This document shows, piece after piece, positions 15,710-24,052 of a stretch of 64,000 bases of DNA. Position 1 is the first letter of the stretch. Each line of letters opens with the position of its first letter. The translations under genes and the position numbers were made by a program. Source of the stretch: Mesorhizobium sp. ZC-5 (GTDB lineage: Bacteria; Pseudomonadota; Alphaproteobacteria; Rhizobiales; Rhizobiaceae); the NCBI RefSeq assembly GCF_025753855.1, contig NZ_JAOWPT010000011.1, forward strand, positions 1-64,000, given 5' to 3'. Under the pieces are notes generated by a model. It did not search any database. It was given only the letters and a program-made list of their open reading frames with translations, and was not told where the DNA came from.

Positions 15710-17146
15710 TCAGCGCTTCTTCTTGGCCTTGCCCGCAAAGGGGTTGTCGGAGGCACGCAATGCGACACGGATCGGCACGCCGGGAATATCGAAGGCCTCG
15801 CGCAGGTTGTTCACGAGATAGCGCACGTAGGATTGCGGCATGGCATCCGGACGCGAGCAGGAAACGACGAAGCCGGGCGGCCTGGTCTTTGCCTGCGTCA
15901 GATATTTGACCTTCAACCGGCGACCGGCGACCGCCGGCGGCGGATGGTGGGCGAGGATACCCTCGAGCCACCGGTTGAGCTTTCCGGTTGAAACGCGGCT
16001 GTTCCACACCCGGTGGGTCTTGATGATGGCGGCCATCAGCTTTTCGAGACCGCGGCCGGTTTCGGCAGAGATGGTCACCGCTTGCACCCCACGCACCTGC
16101 GGCAAAAGCCGGTCGGTCATTTCGCGCAGTTCGGCCAGCTTCTCCTGGGGATTGTCGATCAGATCCCATTTGTTGAAGGCGATCACCAGCGCCCTGCCCT
16201 CGCGGATGATCAGGTCGGCGATCTGCAGATCCTGTTTCTCGAAGGGGATCGTCGCATCGAAGACCACCACCACGACTTCGGCAAAACGAATCGCACGCAG
16301 GCCGTCGGCGACGGAGAGCTTCTCGAGCTTCTCCTGCACCCTCGCCTTTCGGCGCATGCCGGCGGTGTCGAACAGCTTCATCTTGCGGCCGCCCCACTCC
16401 CAATCCACCGAAATGGAATCACGGGTGATGCCTGCCTCCGGTCCCGTCAGCAGACGTTCCTCGCCGATCAGGGCATTGATCAAGGTCGACTTGCCGGCGT
16501 TCGGCCGCCCGACGACCGCAATGCGCATCGGTTTGGCTTCATCATAATAGGAAGCAGCATCGTCGGCGTCAGGGTCGCCGATGTCCTCGCCGATCAGGAC
16601 TTCGCTCTCGGCGACGGCGTCTTCCACTTCGCCTTCGTCGAACGCTCTTTCCTCGCCGAGCGCCGCAATGACGGCATCGCGCAGGTCCGGCAGGCCCTGA
16701 CCGTGTTCGGCTGAAACCGGAACCGGCTCGCCGAAGCCGAGTTCCCAGCTTTCCAGCATCCCGCTTTGGGCGCCGCGGGCTTCCGCCTTGTTGGCGACCA
16801 GCACAACCGGCTTGCCCGAGCGGCGCACGACTTCGGCGAAGGTGCGGTCGTCCGGCAATATGCCTGCCTTGGAATCGACCATGAAGAAAATCAGATCGGC
16901 TTCGGTGATCGCGATCTCGGTCTGCGCGCGCATGCGGCCCTGCAAGGTGGCGGCCGCGGCATCCTCGAAGCCGGCAGTATCGATGACGTCAAAATGGAGA
17001 TCGTAGAGCTTGGCGGCGTGAACGCGCCGGTCGCGCGTCACGCCCGGCGTGTCATCGACGAGCGCCAGTTTCCTGCCGGCCAGACGGTTGAAAAGCGTCG
17101 ATTTGCCGACATTAGGTCGGCCGATGATGGCAACCTTGAAGCTCAT
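15710..17146 (-). CDS. der: Ribosome assembly GTPase Der (EngA)
   Basis: Der is an essential GTPase for 50S ribosome maturation. The 478-residue protein has two tandem G domains. The first starts [19 protein letters not shown] (P-loop at about 8-18), with DTPG and NKAE motifs. The second contains [16 protein letters not shown] near residue 215, with [11 protein letters not shown] and FNKWDL. A KH-like domain closes the protein, ending [13 protein letters not shown]. An acidic insert ([18 protein letters not shown]) links the G domains, common in alphaproteobacteria. It lies 9 bp after the TPR protein gene on the same strand. Confidence 0.97.
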   Translation of the reverse strand: MSFKVAIIGRPNVGKSTLFNRLAGRKLALVDDTPGVTRDRRVHAAKLYDLHFDVIDTAGFEDAAAATLQGRMRAQTEIAITEADLIFFMVDSKAGILPDDRTFAEVVRRSGKPVVLVANKAEARGAQSGMLESWELGFGEPVPVSAEHGQGLPDLRDAVIAALGEERAFDEGEVEDAVAESEVLIGEDIGDPDADDAASYYDEAKPMRIAVVGRPNAGKSTLINALIGEERLLTGPEAGITRDSISVDWEWGGRKMKLFDTAGMRRKARVQEKLEKLSVADGLRAIRFAEVVVVVFDATIPFEKQDLQIADLIIREGRALVIAFNKWDLIDNPQEKLAELREMTDRLLPQVRGVQAVTISAETGRGLEKLMAAIIKTHRVWNSRVSTGKLNRWLEGILAHHPPPAVAGRRLKVKYLTQAKTRPPGFVVSCSRPDAMPQSYVRYLVNNLREAFDIPGVPIRVALRASDNPFAGKAKKKR

Positions 17147-17155
17147 TAGCCGGAA

Positions 17156-17821
17156 TCACGACGCACTGCCCGAACCGCGGATCAGTTCGGTAAGGAGATT
17201 GGCACGCTCCCGTACGTTGCGAGGGGCTGCGTCGTCGGCCGAAATCTGGTCGAAGAACTTCAGCGCTTCGACCGATTTGCCTTCCTTCCATGCGGAAAGG
17301 CCGAGCAGTTCGCGGGCGGAGTGACGCAACGGGTTGGAGTCAGCATTCAGCACATCGACCCGTGAAGACACGTCGGCGAAAGTACCGTGGTCGACGAGAA
17401 CGAGGGCCGCCCTCAAACGTGCCATATCGCGGATCGCCACCGGAATGGAGCCGTCATTCGACACAGCGTCGAACGCGGCCACAGCGCCGGAGAAATCCCC
17501 GCCGCCGGCCATCACGGTCGCCGAGCGCAGCCGCGCCAGCACCGGATAGGCACCATGGCCCTCGGTTTCCAGCGCCTGCAGCGCTTTCAGCGCGTCGTCG
17601 TTCTTGCCTTCATTGGCAAGCCTGAGCGCCTGCGAAAATGCGTCCCCCGACTGGCTAGCGCGGGTCTCCACCCAATAATTGTAGCCGACAAAGGCAGCGG
17701 TGCCGAGAACCACCAGGATCGCCAAAACGATAGCGGCAGGACCGTAGCGATCCCACAGCGCTTTCGCCTGCTCCTGGCGAATCTCTTCATTCACCTCGCG
17801 GATGAAACTGTCGTCCGACAT
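17156..17821 (-). CDS. Membrane-anchored tetratricopeptide-type protein (YfgM-like)
   Basis: The 221-residue protein has a cytoplasmic N-terminus (DDSFIREVNEEIRQEQAKAL), one transmembrane helix (AAIVLAILVVLGTAAFVGYN) and an alpha-helical repeat domain typical of the YfgM-like TPR family. These proteins associate with the Sec translocon and periplasmic chaperones in enterobacteria. Repeat-like helices include ALRLANEGKNDDALKALQAL and LLGLSAWKEGKSVEALKFF. It sits directly upstream of der, the neighbourhood seen for yfgM in many proteobacteria. ATG 17821 with an upstream GGAAGA is chosen over the longer open frame. Confidence 0.85.
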   Translation of the reverse strand: MSDDSFIREVNEEIRQEQAKALWDRYGPAAIVLAILVVLGTAAFVGYNYWVETRASQSGDAFSQALRLANEGKNDDALKALQALETEGHGAYPVLARLRSATVMAGGGDFSGAVAAFDAVSNDGSIPVAIRDMARLRAALVLVDHGTFADVSSRVDVLNADSNPLRHSARELLGLSAWKEGKSVEALKFFDQISADDAAPRNVRERANLLTELIRGSGSAS

Positions 17822-17916
17822 AAAATCTTCCGAATTTCGTTTTGCCCGTTTCGGGCTTGTGCGCCTGCGTTTAAGCGGAATTTTGTCCGCATGGAAGGGG
17901 CGAGGTCGAAAATCGC

Positions 17917-18483
17917 TCAGAGCGGCGAGACACCGAACAGCCATTCATGCAGCTTCCAGACGAAAAGGACATAGACCAGCGCGCCCGATGCGACTGCCGC
18001 GACGTCCCATTTCCCCGGCCCCGGATTGGCGATCCTGTCGCCGAGCCGCTTCACCGCGATGCGATCCAGGACAGCCCAGACGAGGAAGCTCCCGAAAAGG
18101 ACCACCGAAGCCAGGTCTCCATTGGCCAGGAGATGCGCGAATGCCCAGATCTTGGTCGCCAGCAGCATCGGGTGTTTCAGTACCGGTTTCAGCCTGCCCG
18201 GCGGCAGAATGAAGACCATCATGCTAATCAGCGCCGGTAACATCAGCGCCAGCGTCAGATGTTTCATCCAGACCGGCGGCTCATAAAGAACCGGGGCAAC
18301 CGGCCAGGCACGCGCATAACCCCAGACGATCAGCACGAAACCGGCAAGCGAAATCAGCGAATAGAGGCCTTTCCAGCCGTTTTCGCCGAGGCGCGCGTGC
18401 TGCGCGTCGCGCCATGCCGGCGCCACGATGCGCACGGAATGGATACCGAGGAAGAGAACAAGACCGAGAATCAAAAGAAACAT
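17917..18483 (-). CDS. NnrU-family integral membrane protein
   Basis: The 188-residue protein is made of about five membrane helices, starting LLILGLVLFLGIHSVRIVAP and including LTLALMLPALISMMVFILPP. The motif LKHPMLLATKIWAFAHLLANGD is typical of the NnrU family, which is linked to nitric oxide and nitrite metabolism in some denitrifiers but is widespread in rhizobia without denitrification genes, as here. Role in this organism is not known. ATG 18483 starts the first helix correctly; the open frame extends upstream without coding character. Confidence 0.87.
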   Translation of the reverse strand: MFLLILGLVLFLGIHSVRIVAPAWRDAQHARLGENGWKGLYSLISLAGFVLIVWGYARAWPVAPVLYEPPVWMKHLTLALMLPALISMMVFILPPGRLKPVLKHPMLLATKIWAFAHLLANGDLASVVLFGSFLVWAVLDRIAVKRLGDRIANPGPGKWDVAAVASGALVYVLFVWKLHEWLFGVSPL

Positions 18484-18624
18484 GGCTGGCTCCGCGCTGG
18501 CTTTTGGATAAGCTAATATGCGCTGCGCGCCGGTTCCATCGCTGTCTTGAAGAACTCGACGCACCGGCGCCACATTTCGCTCCTAGCAGCGTCGTTGCGA
18601 ACCTGAAGAATCCAGCCGGTGCCG

Positions 18625-19635
18625 ATGTCCGTAGCCTCGCGTCTTTGTACCGCCGTATCAGCGTTCGTTGCGGGCGCATCGCCTCTCCTGGCCGGCGAGA
18701 TGCCCAGGCACCCGCAATATGTAATCATCTCCTTCGACGGGGCGCATGACATAGCGCAGTGGAAGCGCAGCCGCGCGCTGGCGGAAAAGACGGGCGCGAA
18801 GTTCACCTACTTCCTGTCCTGCGTCTTCCTGCTCTCGCCTGAAACCAAGCGCGATTATCAGGCGCCCGGAAAAGGGCCGGGCAAATCGAATGTCGGATTT
18901 GCCCTGACCAGAGACGAGGTGAGCGCGCGGCTCGCCCAGATCTGGGCGGCGCGCGGCGAGAGGCACGAGATCGCCAGCCATGGCTGCGGACATTTCGATG
19001 GGGCCGACTGGAACAAGGCGGACTGGCTTTCCGAACTTTCCCAATTCACGACCATCCTGCGCGACGCCTATTCGGCCAACCATATCGCCGCAGAGCCTGC
19101 CGGGTGGCAGCATTTCGCCGAGACGGAAATCAAGGGCTTTCGCGCGCCCTACCTCTCGACGAACAAGAGCCTTTATGCCGCGCTTGCGGGAGACAAGTTC
19201 TCCTATGACGCCAGTGGGGTGTCTCGCGGACCGGCCGAACCCTCCCGCGACGCATCCCTCACGCGCTTTTCGCTGCCGCAAATCGCCGAAGGCCCGAAGT
19301 CGCGCCGGGTGATCGCCATGGACTACAATCTTTTTGTGCGCCACTCAGGCGGCCTCGAACGGCCAAGCGAAGCGAAAAACTTCGAGGACCGCGCCTACGA
19401 CGCGTTCCTCGCCTCCTTTGACGCAGAGTACAACGGCAAGCGCACGCCGTTCCAGGTCGGCTTCCATTTCACGCTGATGAACGGCGGCGCCTACTGGCGC
19501 GCGCTGGAGCGCTTCGCGGAGGAGGTCTGCGTCAGGCCGGAAGTCGCCTGCGTCAGCTACCGCGACTATCTGGCGCGAACTCGGCCGGCGCCCGCCGGTC
19601 CGGATGAACGGCCCGGCACCACGATGGGTGGGTGA
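18625..19635 (+). CDS. Exported polysaccharide deacetylase-like protein
   Basis: The 336-residue protein has a signal peptide (VASRLCTAVSAFVAGASPLLAG, cleavage near residue 23) and a NodB-like fold. YVIISFDGAHD carries the first metal-site aspartate (Asp38) and HEIASHGCGHFDG carries the two histidines (His119, His123) expected to bind zinc. It would deacetylate a cell-surface or extracellular polymer in the periplasm. Late motifs such as VGFHFTLMNGGAYW agree with the family. ATG 18625 is chosen; a GTG six bases upstream is also possible. It converges with bacA, their stops only 6 bp apart. The substrate is unknown. Confidence 0.8.
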   Translation: MSVASRLCTAVSAFVAGASPLLAGEMPRHPQYVIISFDGAHDIAQWKRSRALAEKTGAKFTYFLSCVFLLSPETKRDYQAPGKGPGKSNVGFALTRDEVSARLAQIWAARGERHEIASHGCGHFDGADWNKADWLSELSQFTTILRDAYSANHIAAEPAGWQHFAETEIKGFRAPYLSTNKSLYAALAGDKFSYDASGVSRGPAEPSRDASLTRFSLPQIAEGPKSRRVIAMDYNLFVRHSGGLERPSEAKNFEDRAYDAFLASFDAEYNGKRTPFQVGFHFTLMNGGAYWRALERFAEEVCVRPEVACVSYRDYLARTRPAPAGPDERPGTTMGG

Positions 19636-19641
19636 GACGGC

Positions 19642-20898
19642 TCAAACCGGCTCTTCTTTAGGCGCCTCCATGTAGCGTTGATCGATGTCGGGCAACGGTT
19701 CGCCGTCCAGCGTCGCCTCGAAGGCGCGCAGACGTTTGTAGATCGAGATCAGTTCGACGATCGTCGGCCAGGCGTTCACCAGGTACTGGAAGGACGAGCT
19801 GACCTGACTGAACGCGGTCAGGATTTGCTGCCAGATACCCAACGTGATTTTTCCAGCGGCAATCGTCGGTATCAAGATGACGCTGGAGAAAATCGCGTCC
19901 GCCTGTCCGAAACCGGAGCGAAAGACGTTGAAATACGCATAGTGGAAATAAAGCCGGAAATAGTTGCGGCGCACATTTGCGAAAAGCTCGGCGACCGTCG
20001 GTGGCTGGGCGCGGTTTGCATCATCCTCGCCGTAGACGAGTTCCTTCCGGTAGGCCGCCTCGACCCGCTGGTTGCGGAATTCGAGCCCGGGAAGCTTGAT
20101 TCCTACCAGCGCGAGCAGGCCGGTCCCGAAAACGGCCCAGACAAGTGCTGCGACGACCAGCGAGTACGGTATGGCTCCGACCACCGGAAGTTCCGTGATG
20201 TTTTCCGACAGCATGGCCAGCACCGGCAGGAAGGCGATCAGGGTCAGGATAGCGTCGGCGAAGGCAACGCCGAGGCCTTCCATCGTGGTCGAGAAGCGCA
20301 TCGTGTCTTCCTGGACACGTTGGGACGCGCCTTCGATGTGGCGCAGCCTCGACCAGTTGGCCATGTAAAAGTCGTTCATCGCCGTTCGCCAGCGAAAGAT
20401 GAAGTGGCTGACATAAAACCGCGTCATGACGAACAGGGTGACGTTCGCTATGCCGATCCAGGCGAAGACCCAGAACAGATTGTAGAGTTCACCTTGCGAG
20501 ACGGAACCTGCCGTCGTTATCGCCTTTTGGAAAAGATCGAAGAAAGGCCGGCGCCAATTGTTCAGCGCGACGTAGAGCTCCACGGAGATATAGGTCGAAA
20601 ACAGGATGAGCGCTGATCCGAGAATGGACCAGTTTTGCCAGGGATGCGGGGCATAGTACCGCCAAAAAAGATAAAACGCCGCCAACATCACGAAGAAATA
20701 GATATAGAACCAGATAAACGGCCCCGACCAGAAAATCGGGACACCAAGGATCGGTGGTGTATCGGCCGGCGCCGGCCCCATGCCGAATGCAGCACCCAGA
20801 TCTCGCCCGCCGAAGAACCAGAACAGAATGCCAAGCAAAGCCCATGCCGCGGCGCTGATGAAAAACATCTTGGGCTTCGGGAAAAAGGATACGAACAT
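19642..20898 (-). CDS. bacA: BacA/SbmA-type peptide transporter
   Basis: BacA and SbmA are proton-driven inner-membrane importers of peptides. BacA also affects very-long-chain lipid A and is needed for persistence of rhizobia in legume nodules. The 418-residue protein starts [19 protein letters not shown] and has seven to eight membrane helices. It holds highly conserved blocks such as [54 protein letters not shown] and [20 protein letters not shown]. No nucleotide-binding domain is present, so it is the SbmA-type transporter rather than an ABC fusion. A small CATGAAGT dyad lies upstream. Confidence 0.93.
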   Translation of the reverse strand: MFVSFFPKPKMFFISAAAWALLGILFWFFGGRDLGAAFGMGPAPADTPPILGVPIFWSGPFIWFYIYFFVMLAAFYLFWRYYAPHPWQNWSILGSALILFSTYISVELYVALNNWRRPFFDLFQKAITTAGSVSQGELYNLFWVFAWIGIANVTLFVMTRFYVSHFIFRWRTAMNDFYMANWSRLRHIEGASQRVQEDTMRFSTTMEGLGVAFADAILTLIAFLPVLAMLSENITELPVVGAIPYSLVVAALVWAVFGTGLLALVGIKLPGLEFRNQRVEAAYRKELVYGEDDANRAQPPTVAELFANVRRNYFRLYFHYAYFNVFRSGFGQADAIFSSVILIPTIAAGKITLGIWQQILTAFSQVSSSFQYLVNAWPTIVELISIYKRLRAFEATLDGEPLPDIDQRYMEAPKEEPV

Positions 20899-20942
20899 TT
20901 CGGCTGTTCCTTCGGGGCAAATCAGCGGCGGGACGTTTCGGG

Positions 20943-20961
20943 CATGAAGTCACACTTCATG
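20943..20961. promoter_or_regulatory. Dyad upstream of bacA
   Basis: CATGAAGT and ACTTCATG form a perfect 8-bp inverted repeat around CAC, 45 bases upstream of the bacA start and 57 bases after the MFS stop. It may be an operator for bacA or a weak terminator for the MFS gene. Confidence 0.35.
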
Positions 20962-21017
20962 TCCGAATGGAATGACCCTTCTGGCAGTGCTTTACGGCGA
21001 AATCTGGCGGAAAGTTT

Positions 21018-22184
21018 TCAGGCGAGCCGCTGCTTGCGGCCGGCGTCGTAGCCGATTGCCGCACATAACAGCAGGACCAGCGCAGCCCCCATCGACGGCA
21101 CGACGAAGCTGCCGCTCCAGTCGGCAAGGTACCCGGCGATGATCGGCCCGAGTATCTGGCCGGTGCCGAAGGATGCGGTCATCAGCGCGAGCGCGCGGCG
21201 CGGCGCTTGCGGCGCCAACAGACGGCCGGCCTGGAGGCCGATCGCGGTGATCGCGATGAAGGTGCCGCCAAGCAACACGCCGGCAAGCAATGGTCCGGCA
21301 TAACCGCCGATGCCGACACTGGCGATGACGCCGACAGCCTCGACGATGCAGCCCAGTGCAAACGTGCCGGTCAGGCCGAAACGCGGCACCACCCGGTTCC
21401 ACAGATATACGGACGGGATGCCGGCGAGGCCGGTGACCACCCACACGGCCGACTCGAAAAGCCGACCGCCTTCACCGTGGCGAACAATCGCGACAATGAA
21501 GGTGGCGGTGACGATGTAGCCGAGACCGAAGAGCCCGTAGGCGAGAATGATCTTTGCGAGAGCGGCGCTTTTGGGCAGTCGCGCCTCGCGCTGGGCTTCA
21601 GCTGCAACCAGCGGGCCGCGGTCGATGATCACCATCACAAGCAGGAAACCTGCGATGGAAAGGACGCCTGACCAGAGCCACCCGGCAGGCCACGCCGCGC
21701 CGGACAGCACCAGCGCTCCCGTCATGACCGATGACACCGCGATACCCAGGCCGACGCCGCCGAAATGCAGTGCCTGCAAGCTGTTGCGCCCGGCGGCGGC
21801 CAGATGGCTGAAAACAATGGTGATGACAAAGACCAGCACGAAGGCGCTGGCAATGCCGGCGAGGAAGCGGATAACGACGAAGGCGGTGAAATCTTCCGTC
21901 AGCCCCATCGCCCCTGCCAGCAGGGCGCTGGCTGCCAGGCTGACCAGCATGACCGCGCGCTCGCGTCCTTGCGCCCACCCCCCTGCCGCTGCGATGGCGC
22001 CGAGCAGATAGCCGAGATAATTCGCCGACGCGATAAGCCCCGCATCCGAGGCCGACAGGCCAAGCTCTTCCATCATGCCGGGCAGGATCGGCGTATAGAC
22101 GAAACGGCCGATGCCCATGGCGACCGCCATCGCGATCATGCCGGCGGCGGCGTAGCGGAACGGGTCGGCGGGAACTGGATTCAT
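21018..22184 (-). CDS. YbfB/YjiJ-family MFS transporter
   Basis: The 388-residue protein has the twelve-helix major facilitator layout. It carries the family signature MGIGRFVYTPILPGMMEE followed by SDAGLIASANYLGYLLGA, which is diagnostic for the YbfB/YjiJ group. A second-half marker is TFIVAIVRHGEGG near the midpoint. Substrates of this group are not well defined; sugars, drugs and amino acid derivatives have been suggested for members. It stands alone on the minus strand, divergent from the M29 aminopeptidase gene. Confidence 0.88.
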   Translation of the reverse strand: MNPVPADPFRYAAAGMIAMAVAMGIGRFVYTPILPGMMEELGLSASDAGLIASANYLGYLLGAIAAAGGWAQGRERAVMLVSLAASALLAGAMGLTEDFTAFVVIRFLAGIASAFVLVFVITIVFSHLAAAGRNSLQALHFGGVGLGIAVSSVMTGALVLSGAAWPAGWLWSGVLSIAGFLLVMVIIDRGPLVAAEAQREARLPKSAALAKIILAYGLFGLGYIVTATFIVAIVRHGEGGRLFESAVWVVTGLAGIPSVYLWNRVVPRFGLTGTFALGCIVEAVGVIASVGIGGYAGPLLAGVLLGGTFIAITAIGLQAGRLLAPQAPRRALALMTASFGTGQILGPIIAGYLADWSGSFVVPSMGAALVLLLCAAIGYDAGRKQRLA

Positions 22185-22334
22185 GACGCGACCTTATTGG
22201 CAACGGCGTAGGGCGCAATCCGGTTGCCGCATTTGCGTGTTGGGCCAAACGGCTTGACCCACCTCCCATATGGCAAGGCCGGGCGGTGCGGTTTATGAGT
22301 GTCGTTCTTCTAGGTTTCAAGGACGGCACTCATC

Positions 22335-23582
22335 ATGACATCGCAAAGTTCCACACAGATCGACCAGATCAAGCTCGACAGGCTGGCCGAGGTGGCCGTC
22401 AAGGTCGGCGTCCGCCTGCAGCCGGGGCAGGATCTGGTGATGACCGCACCGGTGATCGCGACGGGCTTTGCCCGTAAGATCGTCGAACATGCCTACAAAG
22501 CAGGCGCAGGCATCGTTACGGTGCTCTATTCCGATGATGAAGCAACACTTGCCCGTTATCGTCATGCACCGGACTTGAGCTTCGACCGTGCCGAGGGCTG
22601 GCTTTACGAAGGAATGGCGAAGGCGTTCGAGGGAGGCGCCGCACGGCTCGCCGTCCGTGGCGACAATCCAATGCTTCTCGCCTCCGAGGATCCGGCCAAG
22701 GTAGCGCGCGCCAACAAGGCCAACTCGATGGCCTACCGGCCGGCGCTGGAAAAGATCACCGGCTTCGACATCAACTGGAACATCGTCGCCTATCCCAATC
22801 CGGCCTGGGCAAAGCAGATGTTTCCGAACGACAAGGAGGATTTGGCGGTCGCCAAGCTCGCGGACGCAATCTTTTCGGCATCGCGCGTCGATATCGATGA
22901 TCCGGTTGCTGCCTGGAACGACCACAATGCCGCGCTGCACAAGCGGACAAGCTGGCTGAACGGGCATGCTTTCCATGCGCTTCGGTTCACCGGTCCCGGC
23001 ACCGACCTCACCGTCGGCCTGGCCGATGAGCACAAATGGAATGGCGGCGCGGAAACCGCGAAGAACGGCGTTGTCTGCAACCCGAACATCCCGACCGAGG
23101 AAGTATTCACCACGCCGCATGCGCGTCGGGTCGAAGGGCATGTGTCGAGCACCAAGCCGCTATCCTACCAGGGAACGCTCATCGACGATATTTCCGTGCG
23201 CTTCGAAGGCGGACGCATTGTCGAGGCCAAAGCTTCACGCGGCGAAGAAGTCCTGAGCAAGGTGCTCGACACCGACGAAGGGGCGCGCCGCCTCGGCGAA
23301 GTGGCGCTTGTTCCGCATTCCTCGCCGATCTCGCAGAGCGGGCTCCTGTTCTACAACACGCTGTTCGACGAGAACGCCGCCAGCCACATCGCGCTCGGCC
23401 AGTGCTACTCGACCTGTTTCGTCAATGGCGGCTCACTCAAGCCGGACGAGATCGCCGCCAGGGGCGGCAACAAGAGCCTGATCCACATCGACTGGATGAT
23501 CGGTTCGGGCAAGATCGATATCGACGGCGTAAACAAGGACGGCAGCACTGTGCCGGTCATGCGCGGAGGCGAATGGGCCTGA
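22335..23582 (+). CDS. M29-family (AmpS/PepS) aminopeptidase
   Basis: The 415-residue cytosolic metallopeptidase matches the length and layout of M29 aminopeptidases, which remove N-terminal residues with a two-metal site. Characteristic blocks are TPHARRVEGHVSSTKPLSYQ, GARRLGEVALVPHSSPISQS with a metal-ligand glutamate, NAASHIALGQCY with a metal-ligand histidine, and SLIHIDWMIGSGKIDIDG with the final His/Asp ligands. The start MTSQSSTQIDQIKLDRLAEV gives the usual length. It is monocistronic and converges with the ArsC-like gene 23 bp away. Confidence 0.92.
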   Translation: MTSQSSTQIDQIKLDRLAEVAVKVGVRLQPGQDLVMTAPVIATGFARKIVEHAYKAGAGIVTVLYSDDEATLARYRHAPDLSFDRAEGWLYEGMAKAFEGGAARLAVRGDNPMLLASEDPAKVARANKANSMAYRPALEKITGFDINWNIVAYPNPAWAKQMFPNDKEDLAVAKLADAIFSASRVDIDDPVAAWNDHNAALHKRTSWLNGHAFHALRFTGPGTDLTVGLADEHKWNGGAETAKNGVVCNPNIPTEEVFTTPHARRVEGHVSSTKPLSYQGTLIDDISVRFEGGRIVEAKASRGEEVLSKVLDTDEGARRLGEVALVPHSSPISQSGLLFYNTLFDENAASHIALGQCYSTCFVNGGSLKPDEIAARGGNKSLIHIDWMIGSGKIDIDGVNKDGSTVPVMRGGEWA

Positions 23583-23605
23583 TCCTCGCTTCCCGCTAAA
23601 CGGAG

Positions 23606-23962
23606 CTATCGCGAAGCGGCAACCGCCGCTTCGTAGCGTTCAGTCTTGAAGCCGGCCATCAGCTTGCCGCCGGCATCGAGCACGGGCCGCTTGATCATTG
23701 TCGGCTCGGCCAGCATCAGTTTGATCGCCTTGTCCTTGTCGAGATTCTGCCTGTCGGCTTCGGGCAGAGCGCGAAATGTCGTCGACGATTTGTTCAGCAA
23801 CGTCTCCCAGCCGAGTTCGTCGCACCAGCGTTCGAGGAGACGGCGGTCCAGTCCTTCGACCCGATAGTCGTGAAAATCATACCCGATGCCGTGGCCTTCC
23901 AGCCACGCTCGAGCCTTCTTCATCGTATCGCAGTTCTTGATGCCATAGATTTTGACGGTCAA
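23606..23962 (-). CDS. ArsC/Spx-family (YffB-like) thioredoxin-fold protein
   Basis: The 118-residue protein has a thioredoxin-like fold of the ArsC/Spx family. The single active cysteine is Cys11 in YGIKNCDTMKKA, a form typical of the YffB subgroup rather than true arsenate reductase. MIKRPVLDAGGKLMAGF matches the conserved substrate-side loop. No arsenic resistance genes are adjacent. The start appears to be TTG 23962, which follows GAGGAAA and places the first beta strand correctly; the upstream in-frame ATG gives an unlikely extension. Confidence 0.85.
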   Translation of the reverse strand: MTVKIYGIKNCDTMKKARAWLEGHGIGYDFHDYRVEGLDRRLLERWCDELGWETLLNKSSTTFRALPEADRQNLDKDKAIKLMLAEPTMIKRPVLDAGGKLMAGFKTERYEAAVAASR

Positions 23963-23990
23963 AACGGATTTCCTCGGGCGTAATGTATCC

Positions 23991-24032
23991 AAACGGAATC
24001 GCCAATCGCCAGGGCAATCGGCGATTCCGTTT
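23991..24032 (-). terminator. Hairpin downstream of clpV
   Basis: AAACGGAATCGCC and its perfect 13-bp complement flank a 16-base loop just after the clpV stop. The position fits the end of the clpV transcript; the run of T after the stem is short. Confidence 0.6.
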
Positions 24033-24052
24033 GTCTGTGACAGCCGTTCTAG

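Noticed and set aside
23606-23962. Call as arsenate reductase
   Set aside because: The cysteine context CDTMKK is of the YffB subgroup, and no arsenic resistance genes are near.
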